A stretch of DNA of 39,008 nucleotides from Porphyromonadaceae bacterium (GCA_905372135.1 CAJPNS010000006.1:1-39008); one strand, 5' to 3'. Shown: positions 23,575-32,606, counted from the first letter of the stretch. Notes: generated from the letters alone by a model not told the origin. A program made the numbers and translations.

Positions 23575-23584
23575 CAATTGAGTA

Positions 23585-23632
23585 TACGCCTGCAAAGTTA
23601 ACTGTTGTTTCTGTAAACGGCAAATGTGGTTT
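23585..23632 (-). repeat. Direct repeat R2 with promoter, overlapping the receptor-like gene's stop
   Basis: This is the second copy of R1 (about 42 of 48 positions). Minus-strand TAACTTTG (23593-23600) and TTTG (23621-23624) are 20 nt apart. The palindrome core GTTTCTGTAAAC (23607-23618) is kept but its outer arms are not. It reads toward the small ORF and dcuB. Confidence 0.75.
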
Positions 23633-25943
23633 ACAGTCGTTCTTTTTCGCTATTGCCCGCACCGGTGCCTTTGTATTTGCTTTTTGCCGTATTGAAGTTG
23701 TAACGCAAGGTCAATTCAATCTCTCGGTTATCGAATGTATTGGTTTGTATCAGCTCCATCTTCTCGTTATAGAGCAAATTACTCTCGACGGCTCTAAACA
23801 AGTCGTGTGCTTTCAGTTCTACACGAAGCCGTTTATCGAAAAACGACTTGGTAATACCGGTATTTACGATAAACTTATTCTTGGCAAGATATACATTCTG
23901 ATAGTCTCCTTTGCTCTGGAAATTCATATCGAGAGTGAATAAAAATCCTTTAGGCAAGGATATGGAATTTTTCATAGAAAACAAAAATACGGGAGTATTA
24001 AGGTTTATCTTTTTATTATTAATATCTATCGTTATCCATTGTTTTTGAAACCCGACGCTTGTCTGCGGAGTCCAGATGCCAAAAGAGGGAGCAACAGCCA
24101 AAAGTGCGGTCAGACGCGGCAGTCTGTCGAAGTTTCTGAACGATACAATCGATATTTTCGGAGTGTCTTTGTCCTGCTCAGTCCAATGAAGTATGGCATT
24201 TCGCTCCTCTTTGTAACTTATCATCGCTTGCATAAACTTCCACGAACCGATAAGAGTAATATCTTGCATTAGAGTCGGCTTCAACAACGGATTACCTCTC
24301 TGCATAGTAAGTCTGTTCATATAAAAAGTATTATTGCTCAGCTCTCTGTATGTCGGGCGTCTGTTTTTGGCAGTATAGCTTAGTTGTAAAGAAATATTCC
24401 CGATATTAGTAGCGAAACTTGCGTTGGGGAACCACTGCGAATAACGGCGACTTTGTTCGTCTATCGGTTTGTCGTCGACAAAATAGTCAGACTTTACATT
24501 TTCGTACCGCAGCCCGGCTCCAAGCTGCCCGAAAGGGAGAGCATACGAGTATTCGGCAAAAAGACTTGCGTTCCGCTCTTCGATAGTAGTGTTGAGCGAA
24601 AGGAGAGTGTTTTCGCGGTTTACATATTTATCCCTACGATATGTATCGGTGTATTCGCTACCCAACGACAGACTGCCGCCAAAGACGGGATACGACAAGA
24701 TAAGTTTGGCTGCAACAAGACGATTATCCACATCATTCTCCGAAGTCACGGTCTTATCGCTGTATTTTAGGCTTTTCTCCGTTATCGTAGACCGTGAAGA
24801 TTGGTTATCGGTATAAAAATCGGTATTAAAATTAATATTCAACCTATCCACCGTACCGTCGTAATAGGCATTTATCCTATGAGAAGGCTTACGAGCCGAG
24901 AAATCGTCTGTCACACTGGTCAGTTCGTCATAAACGTTACACGTATCGCCTGCATAAATCCGGCTTTTTGTATTGGTAATCATCTTACCATTCGGGGAGG
25001 CAGAAAGAGTATATCGTGCCCCTACGTAATGTTTCGGCGAAATCTCGTAATTTATTCCTGCTATCGTCTCTATCGTTTTTGTATGGTTTTCTATGGTAAA
25101 ATCATTGTTTTGAAGCCAAAGCGTATCTACATAAGTTTTTTGCAATACATTGCTCTTTTGTAAAAATTCGTTTTGATAATAAGCCATTGTACCGAAAATA
25201 TCCCAGCCGTTTTTGCGGTAATTAAGGTTCAACTGCTCTACCAAATCGACATTCTCCGACTGATAGTAACTCGACCGCAAATCGAACCCGAAGCCGTCGC
25301 CTGCTTTACGGATAGTGTTTATGCGTATGACCGCTTTTACGGAAGCATCGTAACGAGCACCGGGGTTGGTGATTATCTCCACATCGCGTATATCCGCCGA
25401 ATTGAGTTTGTCCAGCTCCGAGGGGTCTCTTACCTCACGATTGTTGATATATATAACGGCTTTCCCCTTACCGAATACGGAATAGTCTCCGTCGTTACCT
25501 GTAACGGACGGCAGACGTTTGAGTACTTCGTTGGCAGTGCCCGCCTCTTTGAGCACCGAGTTTTCGACGGTAGCCACCAGAGCATCGTTTCGAATCTTTA
25601 TTTTGGGTACAACGGCACTTATCACCGCCTCGCCGAGCAGAGCGGTATCGGGCTGTAAGACTATGGTCTGTCCCTGCCTAAGTCCTACCCTCTGCGTGAG
25701 GTAGCCTGCAAACGATACCTCAATGAAGCCATTGCTTACTTTCTCGCTCGTCAGCGAAAAATTACCGTCGGCATCCGTGATAGTCCCTGTAATCTGTGCG
25801 GTGTCGGGTAGAGAGTACAGAACCACATTGACAAACTCCAACGGCTGACTACGCTCGTCGGTAACACGCCCTTCGAGTGTCTGTGCCCAAGCCGAACCAC
25901 ATAGACAACAAAGTAAAATAGCAATAAAAGCCTTAGTCTTCAT
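23631..25943 (-). CDS. Outer-membrane beta-barrel protein with carboxypeptidase-like and plug domains (TonB-receptor-like)
   Basis: This 770-residue protein has a signal peptide (MKTKAFIAILLCCLCGSAWAQ). A carboxypeptidase-regulatory-like domain follows (about residues 22-100, LEGRVTDERSQPLEFVNVVLY). Then comes a plug-like region (about 110-220) with EVLKRLPSVTGNDGDYSVFGKGKAVIYINNREV and the DVEIITNPGARYDAS signature. The rest is an OMP_b-brl-type barrel. The C-terminal strand is followed by a hydrophilic tail (KSKYKGTGAGNSEKERL). Members of this family are widespread in Bacteroidetes and the ligand is usually unknown. No SusD partner is adjacent, so a glycan utilisation role is not supported. 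It is divergent from the nuo genes. Confidence 0.88.
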   Translation of the reverse strand: MKTKAFIAILLCCLCGSAWAQTLEGRVTDERSQPLEFVNVVLYSLPDTAQITGTITDADGNFSLTSEKVSNGFIEVSFAGYLTQRVGLRQGQTIVLQPDTALLGEAVISAVVPKIKIRNDALVATVENSVLKEAGTANEVLKRLPSVTGNDGDYSVFGKGKAVIYINNREVRDPSELDKLNSADIRDVEIITNPGARYDASVKAVIRINTIRKAGDGFGFDLRSSYYQSENVDLVEQLNLNYRKNGWDIFGTMAYYQNEFLQKSNVLQKTYVDTLWLQNNDFTIENHTKTIETIAGINYEISPKHYVGARYTLSASPNGKMITNTKSRIYAGDTCNVYDELTSVTDDFSARKPSHRINAYYDGTVDRLNINFNTDFYTDNQSSRSTITEKSLKYSDKTVTSENDVDNRLVAAKLILSYPVFGGSLSLGSEYTDTYRRDKYVNRENTLLSLNTTIEERNASLFAEYSYALPFGQLGAGLRYENVKSDYFVDDKPIDEQSRRYSQWFPNASFATNIGNISLQLSYTAKNRRPTYRELSNNTFYMNRLTMQRGNPLLKPTLMQDITLIGSWKFMQAMISYKEERNAILHWTEQDKDTPKISIVSFRNFDRLPRLTALLAVAPSFGIWTPQTSVGFQKQWITIDINNKKINLNTPVFLFSMKNSISLPKGFLFTLDMNFQSKGDYQNVYLAKNKFIVNTGITKSFFDKRLRVELKAHDLFRAVESNLLYNEKMELIQTNTFDNREIELTLRYNFNTAKSKYKGTGAGNSEKERL

Positions 25944-26014
25944 AACTCATTTCGATGGTTTAGTTTTACGAGGTTAATTCGATTATATGTCTGCACTTTA
26001 TATTGCAATGTCTG

Positions 26015-26022
26015 CAAAGGTA
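26015..26022 (-). promoter_or_regulatory. -7 box of the TonB-receptor-like gene
   Basis: Minus-strand TACCTTTG lies about 72 nt before the ATG. TTTG (26039-26042) is 16 nt upstream, slightly short for a -33 box. Confidence 0.55.
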
Positions 26023-26095
26023 ATCATTTTTATTCTAACAAAAAACGTTTGCTTACCAGACGCTCCGAACGACACATTTCGGGGTTGTTAAAGTT

Positions 26096-26129
26096 TTTGG
26101 TCGGAATTGAGAAAAAAATTGTACCTTTG
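26096..26129 (+). promoter_or_regulatory. Promoter of nuoIJKLMN
   Basis: TTTG (26096-26099) and TACCTTTG (26122-26129) are separated by 22 nt. The start would be near 26136, leaving a leader of about 155 nt before nuoI. Confidence 0.65.
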
Positions 26130-26178
26130 CGGGCGTTTATCAGGTAATCGGAAATCATAATGAATTTTCTGTTTTTTA

Positions 26179-26217
26179 TTGTTGCATAAACACTCATTAC
26201 GAGTTTATTATCAACAA
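26179..26217 (+). promoter_or_regulatory. Structured 5' leader hairpin upstream of nuoI
   Basis: Nested arms pair as TTGTTG/CAACAA (26179-26184/26212-26217), ATAAA/TTTAT (26186-26190/26204-26208) and CTC/GAG (26193-26195/26201-26203), around an ATTAC loop. It lies mid-leader and has no T tract directly after it, so it is not a simple terminator. The rest of the 25944-26290 interval holds the two divergent promoters and AT-rich leader sequence. Confidence 0.55.
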
Positions 26218-26290
26218 TATACAGACATAGCAAAAATGTAGTTTTTGAGAAAATAAATAGCAAAAAATTTATACTAAAAAATAAATAGAT

Positions 26291-26824
26291 ATGAAGTATA
26301 TCAAGGAATTTTTTACTGCAATATGGCGTCTGATGCAGGGAATGTACATATCTATGTGCAATATGCTGCGTCCGAAAGTAACCGAAGCATACCCCGAAAA
26401 CAGAGGTAAGGTATTGCCTGCTCCCCGTATGCGTAGCTTGCTTACTATGCCCCACAATTCCGACAATTACAACAAGTGTACGGCTTGCGGAGTATGCGAG
26501 TCGAACTGCCCTAACGGTACCATACAGGTGATAACCAAAAAAGTGGTAGACCCCGAGACAGGCAAAGAAAAACGTGTCCTCGACCGCTATCTGTACGATG
26601 TCGGCAGCTGTATCTTCTGTGCCTTGTGTACATATACCTGTCCTTTCGACGCTATACACTGGGGGACCGACTTCGAACACAGTGTCTACTCGAGAGACCG
26701 CCTTCTATACAGGCTCAATAAAGAGGGTTCGTCGCTGCTGCCCAAAGGAGTTCCGTTCATATCGACCCCTGCCGAACACAAGGCGGAAGCAGATAAAGAA
26801 AATGTCGAACAAAATAATAATTAA
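26291..26824 (+). CDS. nuoI: NADH-quinone oxidoreductase subunit I (NuoI)
   Basis: NuoI carries the two 4Fe-4S clusters N6a and N6b that pass electrons to the quinone-reducing end of complex I on the cytoplasmic face of the inner membrane. It is 177 residues. Both cluster motifs are intact: CTACGVCESNCPNGTI and CIFCALCTYTCPFDAIHW. The N-terminal amphipathic helix (about 1-25) packs on the membrane arm. It is the first gene after a promoter and long leader, and nuoJ follows 6 nt after the stop. NuoA-H are not upstream, which is unusual. Confidence 0.96.
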   Translation: MKYIKEFFTAIWRLMQGMYISMCNMLRPKVTEAYPENRGKVLPAPRMRSLLTMPHNSDNYNKCTACGVCESNCPNGTIQVITKKVVDPETGKEKRVLDRYLYDVGSCIFCALCTYTCPFDAIHWGTDFEHSVYSRDRLLYRLNKEGSSLLPKGVPFISTPAEHKAEADKENVEQNNN

Positions 26825-26830
26825 TAAATT

Positions 26831-27385
26831 ATGAGTCCTATAATAAATTTACTTATTTTCGGGGGATTGGCTGTGGCTATGCTTATTATGAGCGTTATGG
26901 CTATTACGACCAAATCGTTGTTGCGCTCGGCAACCTATCTGCTTCTGACATTGATATGCACGGCAGGATTTTATCTATTCCTCAACTATCACTTTCTGGC
27001 TGCCGTTCAGGTGAGTGTCTATGCCGGAGGCGTGGTAGTGCTGTTTGTTTTTGCCATCTTCCTGACCACCAAAAAAGATGAGGTACTCGTAAAACACGAA
27101 TACCGCCGATATGTATACGGTGCTCTCATAGCACTTGTGGGCATAGGGCTTGTTGCTTATACTATATTGAAAACTAAGTTCATATACGCTGCCAATCCAT
27201 CTATGGAGGGCGACGCACAACTCTCTATGGCAGACATAGGTACGGCTCTGATGGGCACAGGTAAATATCAGTTCCTATTGCCTTTCGAGATGCTGTCGCT
27301 ATTGCTTCTGGCAGCAATAGTCGGAGGTATACTGATAGCACGTAAAGACAAAAAACACGGCGAAAAGGAAGAGAGCCAATATTAA
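26831..27385 (+). CDS. nuoJ: NADH-quinone oxidoreductase subunit J (NuoJ)
   Basis: This membrane-arm subunit of complex I has 184 residues and five transmembrane helices. The conserved pi-bulge helix with VQVSVYAGGVVVLFVFAIFL (about residues 57-76) is diagnostic for NuoJ. The short charged C-terminus (RKDKKHGEKEESQY) is cytoplasmic. The gene lies 6 nt after nuoI and 24 nt before nuoK, in the usual order. Confidence 0.95.
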   Translation: MSPIINLLIFGGLAVAMLIMSVMAITTKSLLRSATYLLLTLICTAGFYLFLNYHFLAAVQVSVYAGGVVVLFVFAIFLTTKKDEVLVKHEYRRYVYGALIALVGIGLVAYTILKTKFIYAANPSMEGDAQLSMADIGTALMGTGKYQFLLPFEMLSLLLLAAIVGGILIARKDKKHGEKEESQY

Positions 27386-27409
27386 CGATAAAAAAATTAC
27401 AAGAGAGAT

Positions 27410-27718
27410 ATGATAAAATTAGAGTATTATTTGATTGTTTCCACCCTGATGTTCTTCATTGGGATATTCGGTTTCATTACGCGTAAGAGTATGATAGCCA
27501 TACTCATCTCGCTCGAACTTGTACTGAATGCAGTAGAGATAAACTTCGCCGCCTTCAACCGTTACCTTTTCCCCGAACAGATGGAGGGAATGTTCTTCAC
27601 TATCTTCGGAATAGCTATCACAGCCGCCGAGACTGCCGTAGCTTTGGCTATCATTATCAACGCTTACAGGCTCATAGGAGATATCAATATAAACGATGCA
27701 ACTAAAATGAAAGGATAA
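27410..27718 (+). CDS. nuoK: NADH-quinone oxidoreductase subunit K (NuoK)
   Basis: This small membrane-arm subunit (102 residues, three helices) belongs to the proton channel E region. The buried glutamates are visible in SLELVLNAVEINFAAF (helix 2) and in AAETAVALAIIINAYR (helix 3). It lies 24 nt after nuoJ and 5 nt before nuoL. Confidence 0.95.
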   Translation: MIKLEYYLIVSTLMFFIGIFGFITRKSMIAILISLELVLNAVEINFAAFNRYLFPEQMEGMFFTIFGIAITAAETAVALAIIINAYRLIGDININDATKMKG

Positions 27719-27723
27719 ACTAT

Positions 27724-29634
27724 ATGGAATACAGTATTTTAATTTTAATAACACCCTTGTTCCTCTTCTTGTTTTTAGGACTCGTAGGAGGCAAGCTGCG
27801 TCCCAATATTGCAGGTATCATAGGTACTTTGGGAATGGGATTTTGTGCTGTACTCGCATATAGTGTGGCATACCAATACTTCTTCGTCATCGGCAAAACG
27901 GCAGACTCGTGGCAGTCGATAATGCCTATCAACTTCGAGTGGCTGCGTTTTACCGAACTTCTACACATCGATTTGGGCATACTGCTCGACCCCATCTCGG
28001 TGATGATGCTCGTGGTTATCACCACAGTATCGTTTATGGTGCATATCTACTCGTTGGGATATATGCACGGCGAAGTGGGCTTTCAGCGTTACTACGCCCT
28101 GCTGTCGCTGTTCAGCTTCTCGATGTTGGGACTTGTGGTAGCGACGAATATCTTCCAGATGTACATCTTTTGGGAGCTGGTAGGCGTATCGTCGTACTCA
28201 CTCATAGGCTTCTACTACCAGAAACCTTCGGCAGTGCTCGCCTCGAAAAAAGCATTTATCGTAACGCGTTTCGCAGACTTGGGCTTCTTGGTCGGCATAC
28301 TGATACTGTCGTACTACACCAAGACATTCGACTTCGCCACACTGACAGCCAACAACGCAGAACTTGTGATAAGCTCGTTTGCAGGAGGTACGTTTATGGG
28401 TATGAGTCTCGTCTCGGTAGCTCTGGCTCTGATATTTATGGGCGGAGCAGGCAAATCGGCAATGTTCCCGCTGCATATCTGGCTGCCCGACGCAATGGAG
28501 GGTCCTACTCCCGTTTCGGCACTGATACACGCCGCCACTATGGTTGTCGCAGGTGTCTTTCTGGTAGCAAGGCTTTTCCCCGTATATTTCTTCGCCGCTC
28601 CCGATGTGCTTACGATGATAGCCTATATCGGAGCATTCACGGCACTGTTTGCGGCGGTCATAGCTATCACGCAGACCGACATCAAACGTGTCTTGGCATT
28701 CTCTACAATATCGCAAATAGCCTATATGATGGCAGCCCTCGGCGTATCGAAGTATGGCGACCACGACGGATTGGGATATATGGCATCTATGTTTCACCTC
28801 TTTACACACGCCTTCTTCAAGGCTCTCCTGTTCCTCGGAGCAGGCTCGGTGATACACGCCGTACACTCCAACGAGATGAAAGATATGGGCAATCTGCACA
28901 AATATATGAAAATAACAAGCATCACATTCCTCATCGCTTGTTTGGCAATAGCGGGCATACCACCGTTTTCGGGCTTCTTCTCCAAAGACGAGATATTGGC
29001 AGCGGCTTTCCACAACCAGCCGATAGTATTCTGGACTCTGTGGATAGTAGCAGGACTGACGGCATTCTATATGTTCCGCCTATATTTCGGCATATTCTTC
29101 AACGGCAAAAGGGACTATGAGCACAAACCGCACGAAAGCGGCTTACCGATGGCTATTCCGCTTATGATACTTGCCGTTTTCTCCGTATTTACAGGTCTCA
29201 TACCGTTCTCGGAGTTTATCTCGTCCGACAATAAGCCGTTCGAGATGCACATAGATATGGTAGTGGCATCGCTCAGTATCGTTGCAGCCATTGTCGGTAT
29301 CGTCGTTGCCTATACGATGTACTTCAAAGACAGCAACAAACCTGCCGCCGTCGCCGCTCGACTGAAAGGACTGTATACGGCAAGCCTCAATAAGTTCTAT
29401 CTCGACGAGGTTTGGATGTTTATCACCAAAAAAGTGATATTCAACTGTGTAAGCCGTCCCATAGCGTGGTTCGACAGACACGTCATAGACGGTACTATGG
29501 ACAACATAGCCAACGTAACACAAAAGGCATCGCACCGTGTACGCGGATTGCAATCGGGACAGATGCAGCGTTATGTGGCATTCTTGGTAGCAGGTACTAT
29601 TCTGATAACCATATTGGTACTGATTTTCGTGTAA
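27724..29634 (+). CDS. nuoL: NADH-quinone oxidoreductase subunit L (NuoL)
   Basis: This is the distal antiporter-like proton pump of complex I, 636 residues with about 16 membrane segments. Family marks include FMVHIYSLGYMHGEVGFQRYYALLSLFSFSML, WELVGVSSYSLIGFYY with the key Glu, GGAGKSAMFPLHIWLPDAMEGPTPVSALIHAATMV with the key Lys, and AFSTISQIAYMMAALG. The long amphipathic lateral helix follows near the C-terminus (about 540-600). It sits 5 nt after nuoK and 27 nt before nuoM. Confidence 0.96.
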   Translation: MEYSILILITPLFLFLFLGLVGGKLRPNIAGIIGTLGMGFCAVLAYSVAYQYFFVIGKTADSWQSIMPINFEWLRFTELLHIDLGILLDPISVMMLVVITTVSFMVHIYSLGYMHGEVGFQRYYALLSLFSFSMLGLVVATNIFQMYIFWELVGVSSYSLIGFYYQKPSAVLASKKAFIVTRFADLGFLVGILILSYYTKTFDFATLTANNAELVISSFAGGTFMGMSLVSVALALIFMGGAGKSAMFPLHIWLPDAMEGPTPVSALIHAATMVVAGVFLVARLFPVYFFAAPDVLTMIAYIGAFTALFAAVIAITQTDIKRVLAFSTISQIAYMMAALGVSKYGDHDGLGYMASMFHLFTHAFFKALLFLGAGSVIHAVHSNEMKDMGNLHKYMKITSITFLIACLAIAGIPPFSGFFSKDEILAAAFHNQPIVFWTLWIVAGLTAFYMFRLYFGIFFNGKRDYEHKPHESGLPMAIPLMILAVFSVFTGLIPFSEFISSDNKPFEMHIDMVVASLSIVAAIVGIVVAYTMYFKDSNKPAAVAARLKGLYTASLNKFYLDEVWMFITKKVIFNCVSRPIAWFDRHVIDGTMDNIANVTQKASHRVRGLQSGQMQRYVAFLVAGTILITILVLIFV

Positions 29635-29661
29635 AACAAAAAAATAATAAGGAATATATAT

Positions 29662-31152
29662 ATGAATATCTTAGGTTTATTTGTAGTAGTCCCTGTCTTG
29701 ATGATATTGTTTTTGTTTCTTTGCAAAGACATAAAATCGATACGTGCCGTTATGGTAACGGGAGCAACCGCTCTTTTGGCTCTGACCGCTGTGTTGGTCG
29801 TTACTTTCTTACGAGAGAGAGCCGCCAACCCCGATGCCGAGATGCTTCTGGTACAGAGCTGGACGTGGTACGCTCCGCTTAATATCACGATGACACTGGG
29901 CGTAGACGGCATATCGGTAATGATGATTGCCTTGTCGTCGATTATCGTATTTACTGGCGTATTTTCGTCGTGGAATATGGATATGGCAAAAGAGTTTTTC
30001 CTCTGGTACTGCCTGCTTACAATCGGCGTATTCGGCTTTTTCATCACCATAGATTTGTTCTCTATGTTTATGTTCTACGAAGTTGCCCTCATACCGATGT
30101 ATCTGCTTATAGGTCTGTGGGGAACGGGCAAAAAAGAGTATTCGGCAATGAAGCTGACCCTTATGCTTATGGGTGGTTCGGCATTCTTGATGATAGGTAT
30201 CATCGGTATATTCTTCGCTTCGGGAGCAACTACATTCAATATAGTGGATATAGCCAACAGCGTTCGTATTCCTATCGAACATCAACGATGGATATTTCCC
30301 GTAACGTTCTTGGGTTTCGGTGTGCTCGGTGCTTTGTTTCCGTTCCACACTTGGAGTCCCGACGGTCACGCTTCGGCACCTACTTCGGTGTCTATGTTGC
30401 ATGCAGGCGTACTGATGAAGCTCGGCGGATACGGCTGTTTCCGCGTAGCTATATATCTTATGCCCGAAGCCGCTCACGAGCTGGGTTGGATATTCCTCAT
30501 ACTTACGGGTATATCGGTGGTGTACGGAGCATTTAGTGCAGTCGTACAGACCGACTTGAAGTATATCAACGCCTATTCGTCTGTGAGCCACTGCGGTTTG
30601 GTATTGTTTGCCATACTTATGCTCAACCAGACGGCAATGACGGGTGCTGTGATGCAGATGTTGTCGCACGGACTGATGACGGCACTCTTCTTCTCGCTCA
30701 TAGGTCTCATCTATGGACGCACACACACACGCGATATTCGCGAAATGGGCGGATTGATGAAGATAATGCCTTTCGCCTCTGTATGTTACGTTATAGCAGG
30801 TCTTGCTTCGTTGGGACTGCCGGGTCTTAGCGGATTCGTTGCCGAGATGACAATATTCGTAGGTGCATTCCAAAACAAAGGCGTCTTCTACACTGTGTTT
30901 ACGATAATTGCTTGTTGTTCTATCGTCATTACGGCAGTGTATATCCTTCGTACGGTAGGAAAAATTCTCTACGGTCCCATTCAGGACAACCACCATATAG
31001 GACTGCCCGACGCCGCTTGGTACGAGAAAGTATCGGCTGTAGGACTCATAGTGGCAATAGCATTTATGGGTTTCTATCCGTTCGGTATTTCTCATATAAT
31101 ATCAGACAGTCTTGTACCGATAATCAACAAATTGGGTGCTGCTTTGGTTTAA
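29662..31152 (+). CDS. nuoM: NADH-quinone oxidoreductase subunit M (NuoM)
   Basis: This antiporter-like pump subunit has 496 residues and about 14 membrane segments. Typical stretches are MTLGVDGISVMMIALSS, FYEVALIPMYLLIGLWG with the conserved Glu, FHTWSPDGHASAPTSVSMLHAGVLMKLGGYG with the conserved Lys context, and INAYSSVSHCGLVLF. AAGGAATATATAT precedes the ATG, a weak Shine-Dalgarno-like site. nuoN follows after 32 nt. Confidence 0.96.
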   Translation: MNILGLFVVVPVLMILFLFLCKDIKSIRAVMVTGATALLALTAVLVVTFLRERAANPDAEMLLVQSWTWYAPLNITMTLGVDGISVMMIALSSIIVFTGVFSSWNMDMAKEFFLWYCLLTIGVFGFFITIDLFSMFMFYEVALIPMYLLIGLWGTGKKEYSAMKLTLMLMGGSAFLMIGIIGIFFASGATTFNIVDIANSVRIPIEHQRWIFPVTFLGFGVLGALFPFHTWSPDGHASAPTSVSMLHAGVLMKLGGYGCFRVAIYLMPEAAHELGWIFLILTGISVVYGAFSAVVQTDLKYINAYSSVSHCGLVLFAILMLNQTAMTGAVMQMLSHGLMTALFFSLIGLIYGRTHTRDIREMGGLMKIMPFASVCYVIAGLASLGLPGLSGFVAEMTIFVGAFQNKGVFYTVFTIIACCSIVITAVYILRTVGKILYGPIQDNHHIGLPDAAWYEKVSAVGLIVAIAFMGFYPFGISHIISDSLVPIINKLGAALV

Positions 31153-31184
31153 TTTATTAATTTGTAAACGAATAGATAAAAGAT

Positions 31185-32606
31185 ATGGATTTCAGTAACT
31201 TTTTATTGATGCAACACGAGATAGGACTGATAGCGGTGTTTCTGATACTGTTCTTTTGCGATGTAGTGGGCTCCAAAGACAAAAAGTGGTTCTATCCGCT
31301 TGCGTGCGTGCTATTCGCAGGTCTTACGGTTGTAAGTTTCTTCCTCAAACCACACGGAGAAGCCTTTGGCGGTATGTTCGTGGCTACCGAGATGACGGGA
31401 TTTATGAAAAGCCTGTTGAATGCGGCAACGTTTATGGTCTTCTTGCAAACATATAAGTGGCTAAACTCTAAAGAGGTACGCGACAAACGTTTCGAATATT
31501 TCACAATAACGCTCATTACCCTGCTGGGAATGTATATGATGATTTCGGCAGGCAACTTTATGATGTTGTACATCGGTATGGAGATGGCGTCGTTGCCTTT
31601 GGCTACGCTTGCCGCCTTCAACAAACATCAGCAAAAGTCGGCAGAGGCAGGCGTCAAGTTCGTGATGATTTCGGCTCTGTCGTCGGCAGTTATGTTGTTT
31701 GGGCTGTCGTTTCTCTACGGAGCTACGGGCACGTTCTACTTCACCGATATGGCAGCAGCCATTGCCGCCTCACCGATAGTGTTGGTAGGTCTTGTGTTTT
31801 TCTTCGGCGGGCTGGGCTTCAAGCTGTCGCTCGTGCCTTTCCACCTGTGGACAGCCGACGTTTACGAGGGAGCACCTACAAGCGTAACGGCATATCTGTC
31901 GGTAGTATCGAAGGGAGCAGCAGCTTTTGCTCTTCTGTTTGCACTGTTCAAGGTGTTTGGCAATATACTGGGTATATGGCAAGGTATCGTTTGGGGGCTT
32001 TCGGTGGTAACAATCACTTTGGGTAACTTATTTGCTCTGCGTCAGAGCGATATAAAGCGTTTCTTCGCTTTCTCGTCCATTTCGCAGGCAGGATATATAG
32101 TACTCGGTATCATCGCCAACAATCCTATGGGTATCACTGCCACAGTGTTTTACGTGCTGGTATACGTATTCTCCAACCTTGCAGCCTTTGCCGTAATATC
32201 GGCAGTAGAAAACGAAAACGGAGGCGATACGTCGATAGCGGCATTCAACGGACTCAGCAAATCGAACCCGAAACTTGCACTACTTATGATGCTTGCCGTA
32301 TTCTCGCTCGGAGGCATACCGTTCTTTGCAGGATTTTTCAGTAAATTCTTCATATTTATGTCGGCAGCTTCGGCAGGGTTCTACGTACTGGTTTTCATCG
32401 CATTGCTCAATACCGTTATATCGCTCTATTATTACCTTATGATAGTCAAAGCGATGTATATCAACAAACCCGAAGACCAATCGGTAGGTACGTTCCGAAC
32501 CGACACATACAGCCGTATCAGTATGGTTATCTGCTTCGCAGGTATCTTGGCGGTCGGTATCGTAAGTTGTATATACACCTATATCAACGGTTTGGCTCTC
32601 ATTTGA
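31185..32606 (+). CDS. nuoN: NADH-quinone oxidoreductase subunit N (NuoN)
   Basis: This antiporter-like pump subunit has 473 residues and about 14 membrane segments. Family segments are MLYIGMEMASLPLATLAAF with the conserved Glu, FKLSLVPFHLWTADVYEGAPTSVTAYLSVVSKGAAAF, IKRFFAFSSISQAGYIVLG and LGGIPFFAGFFSKFFIF. It is the last gene of the operon; a strong terminator follows within 60 nt. The gene order I-J-K-L-M-N is the standard one. Confidence 0.96.
   Translation: MDFSNFLLMQHEIGLIAVFLILFFCDVVGSKDKKWFYPLACVLFAGLTVVSFFLKPHGEAFGGMFVATEMTGFMKSLLNAATFMVFLQTYKWLNSKEVRDKRFEYFTITLITLLGMYMMISAGNFMMLYIGMEMASLPLATLAAFNKHQQKSAEAGVKFVMISALSSAVMLFGLSFLYGATGTFYFTDMAAAIAASPIVLVGLVFFFGGLGFKLSLVPFHLWTADVYEGAPTSVTAYLSVVSKGAAAFALLFALFKVFGNILGIWQGIVWGLSVVTITLGNLFALRQSDIKRFFAFSSISQAGYIVLGIIANNPMGITATVFYVLVYVFSNLAAFAVISAVENENGGDTSIAAFNGLSKSNPKLALLMMLAVFSLGGIPFFAGFFSKFFIFMSAASAGFYVLVFIALLNTVISLYYYLMIVKAMYINKPEDQSVGTFRTDTYSRISMVICFAGILAVGIVSCIYTYINGLALI

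Noticed and set aside
23393..23581. 62-codon plus-strand frame between dcuB and the receptor-like gene
   Set aside because: No promoter on the plus strand, no domain, and it overlaps the minus-strand frame that does follow a promoter; kept only as an ambiguity note.
19391..23632. Insertion sequence or composite transposon around the dcuB module
   Set aside because: The bracketing repeats are 48-nt promoter-bearing segments without terminal inverted repeats or a transposase, so no mobile element is annotated.
26030..26680. 216-codon minus-strand frame over nuoI and its leader
   Set aside because: It is antisense to the intact 2x[4Fe-4S] NuoI and crosses the promoter region; Tyr/His-rich composition without a motif.
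27909..29120. 403-codon plus-strand frame inside nuoL
   Set aside because: It is in a different frame of a fully conserved NuoL gene; Arg/Ser/Tyr-rich composition typical of shadows.
29809..31095. 428-codon minus-strand frame opposite nuoM
   Set aside because: It is antisense to intact nuoM, with His/Tyr/Arg-rich composition and no domain.
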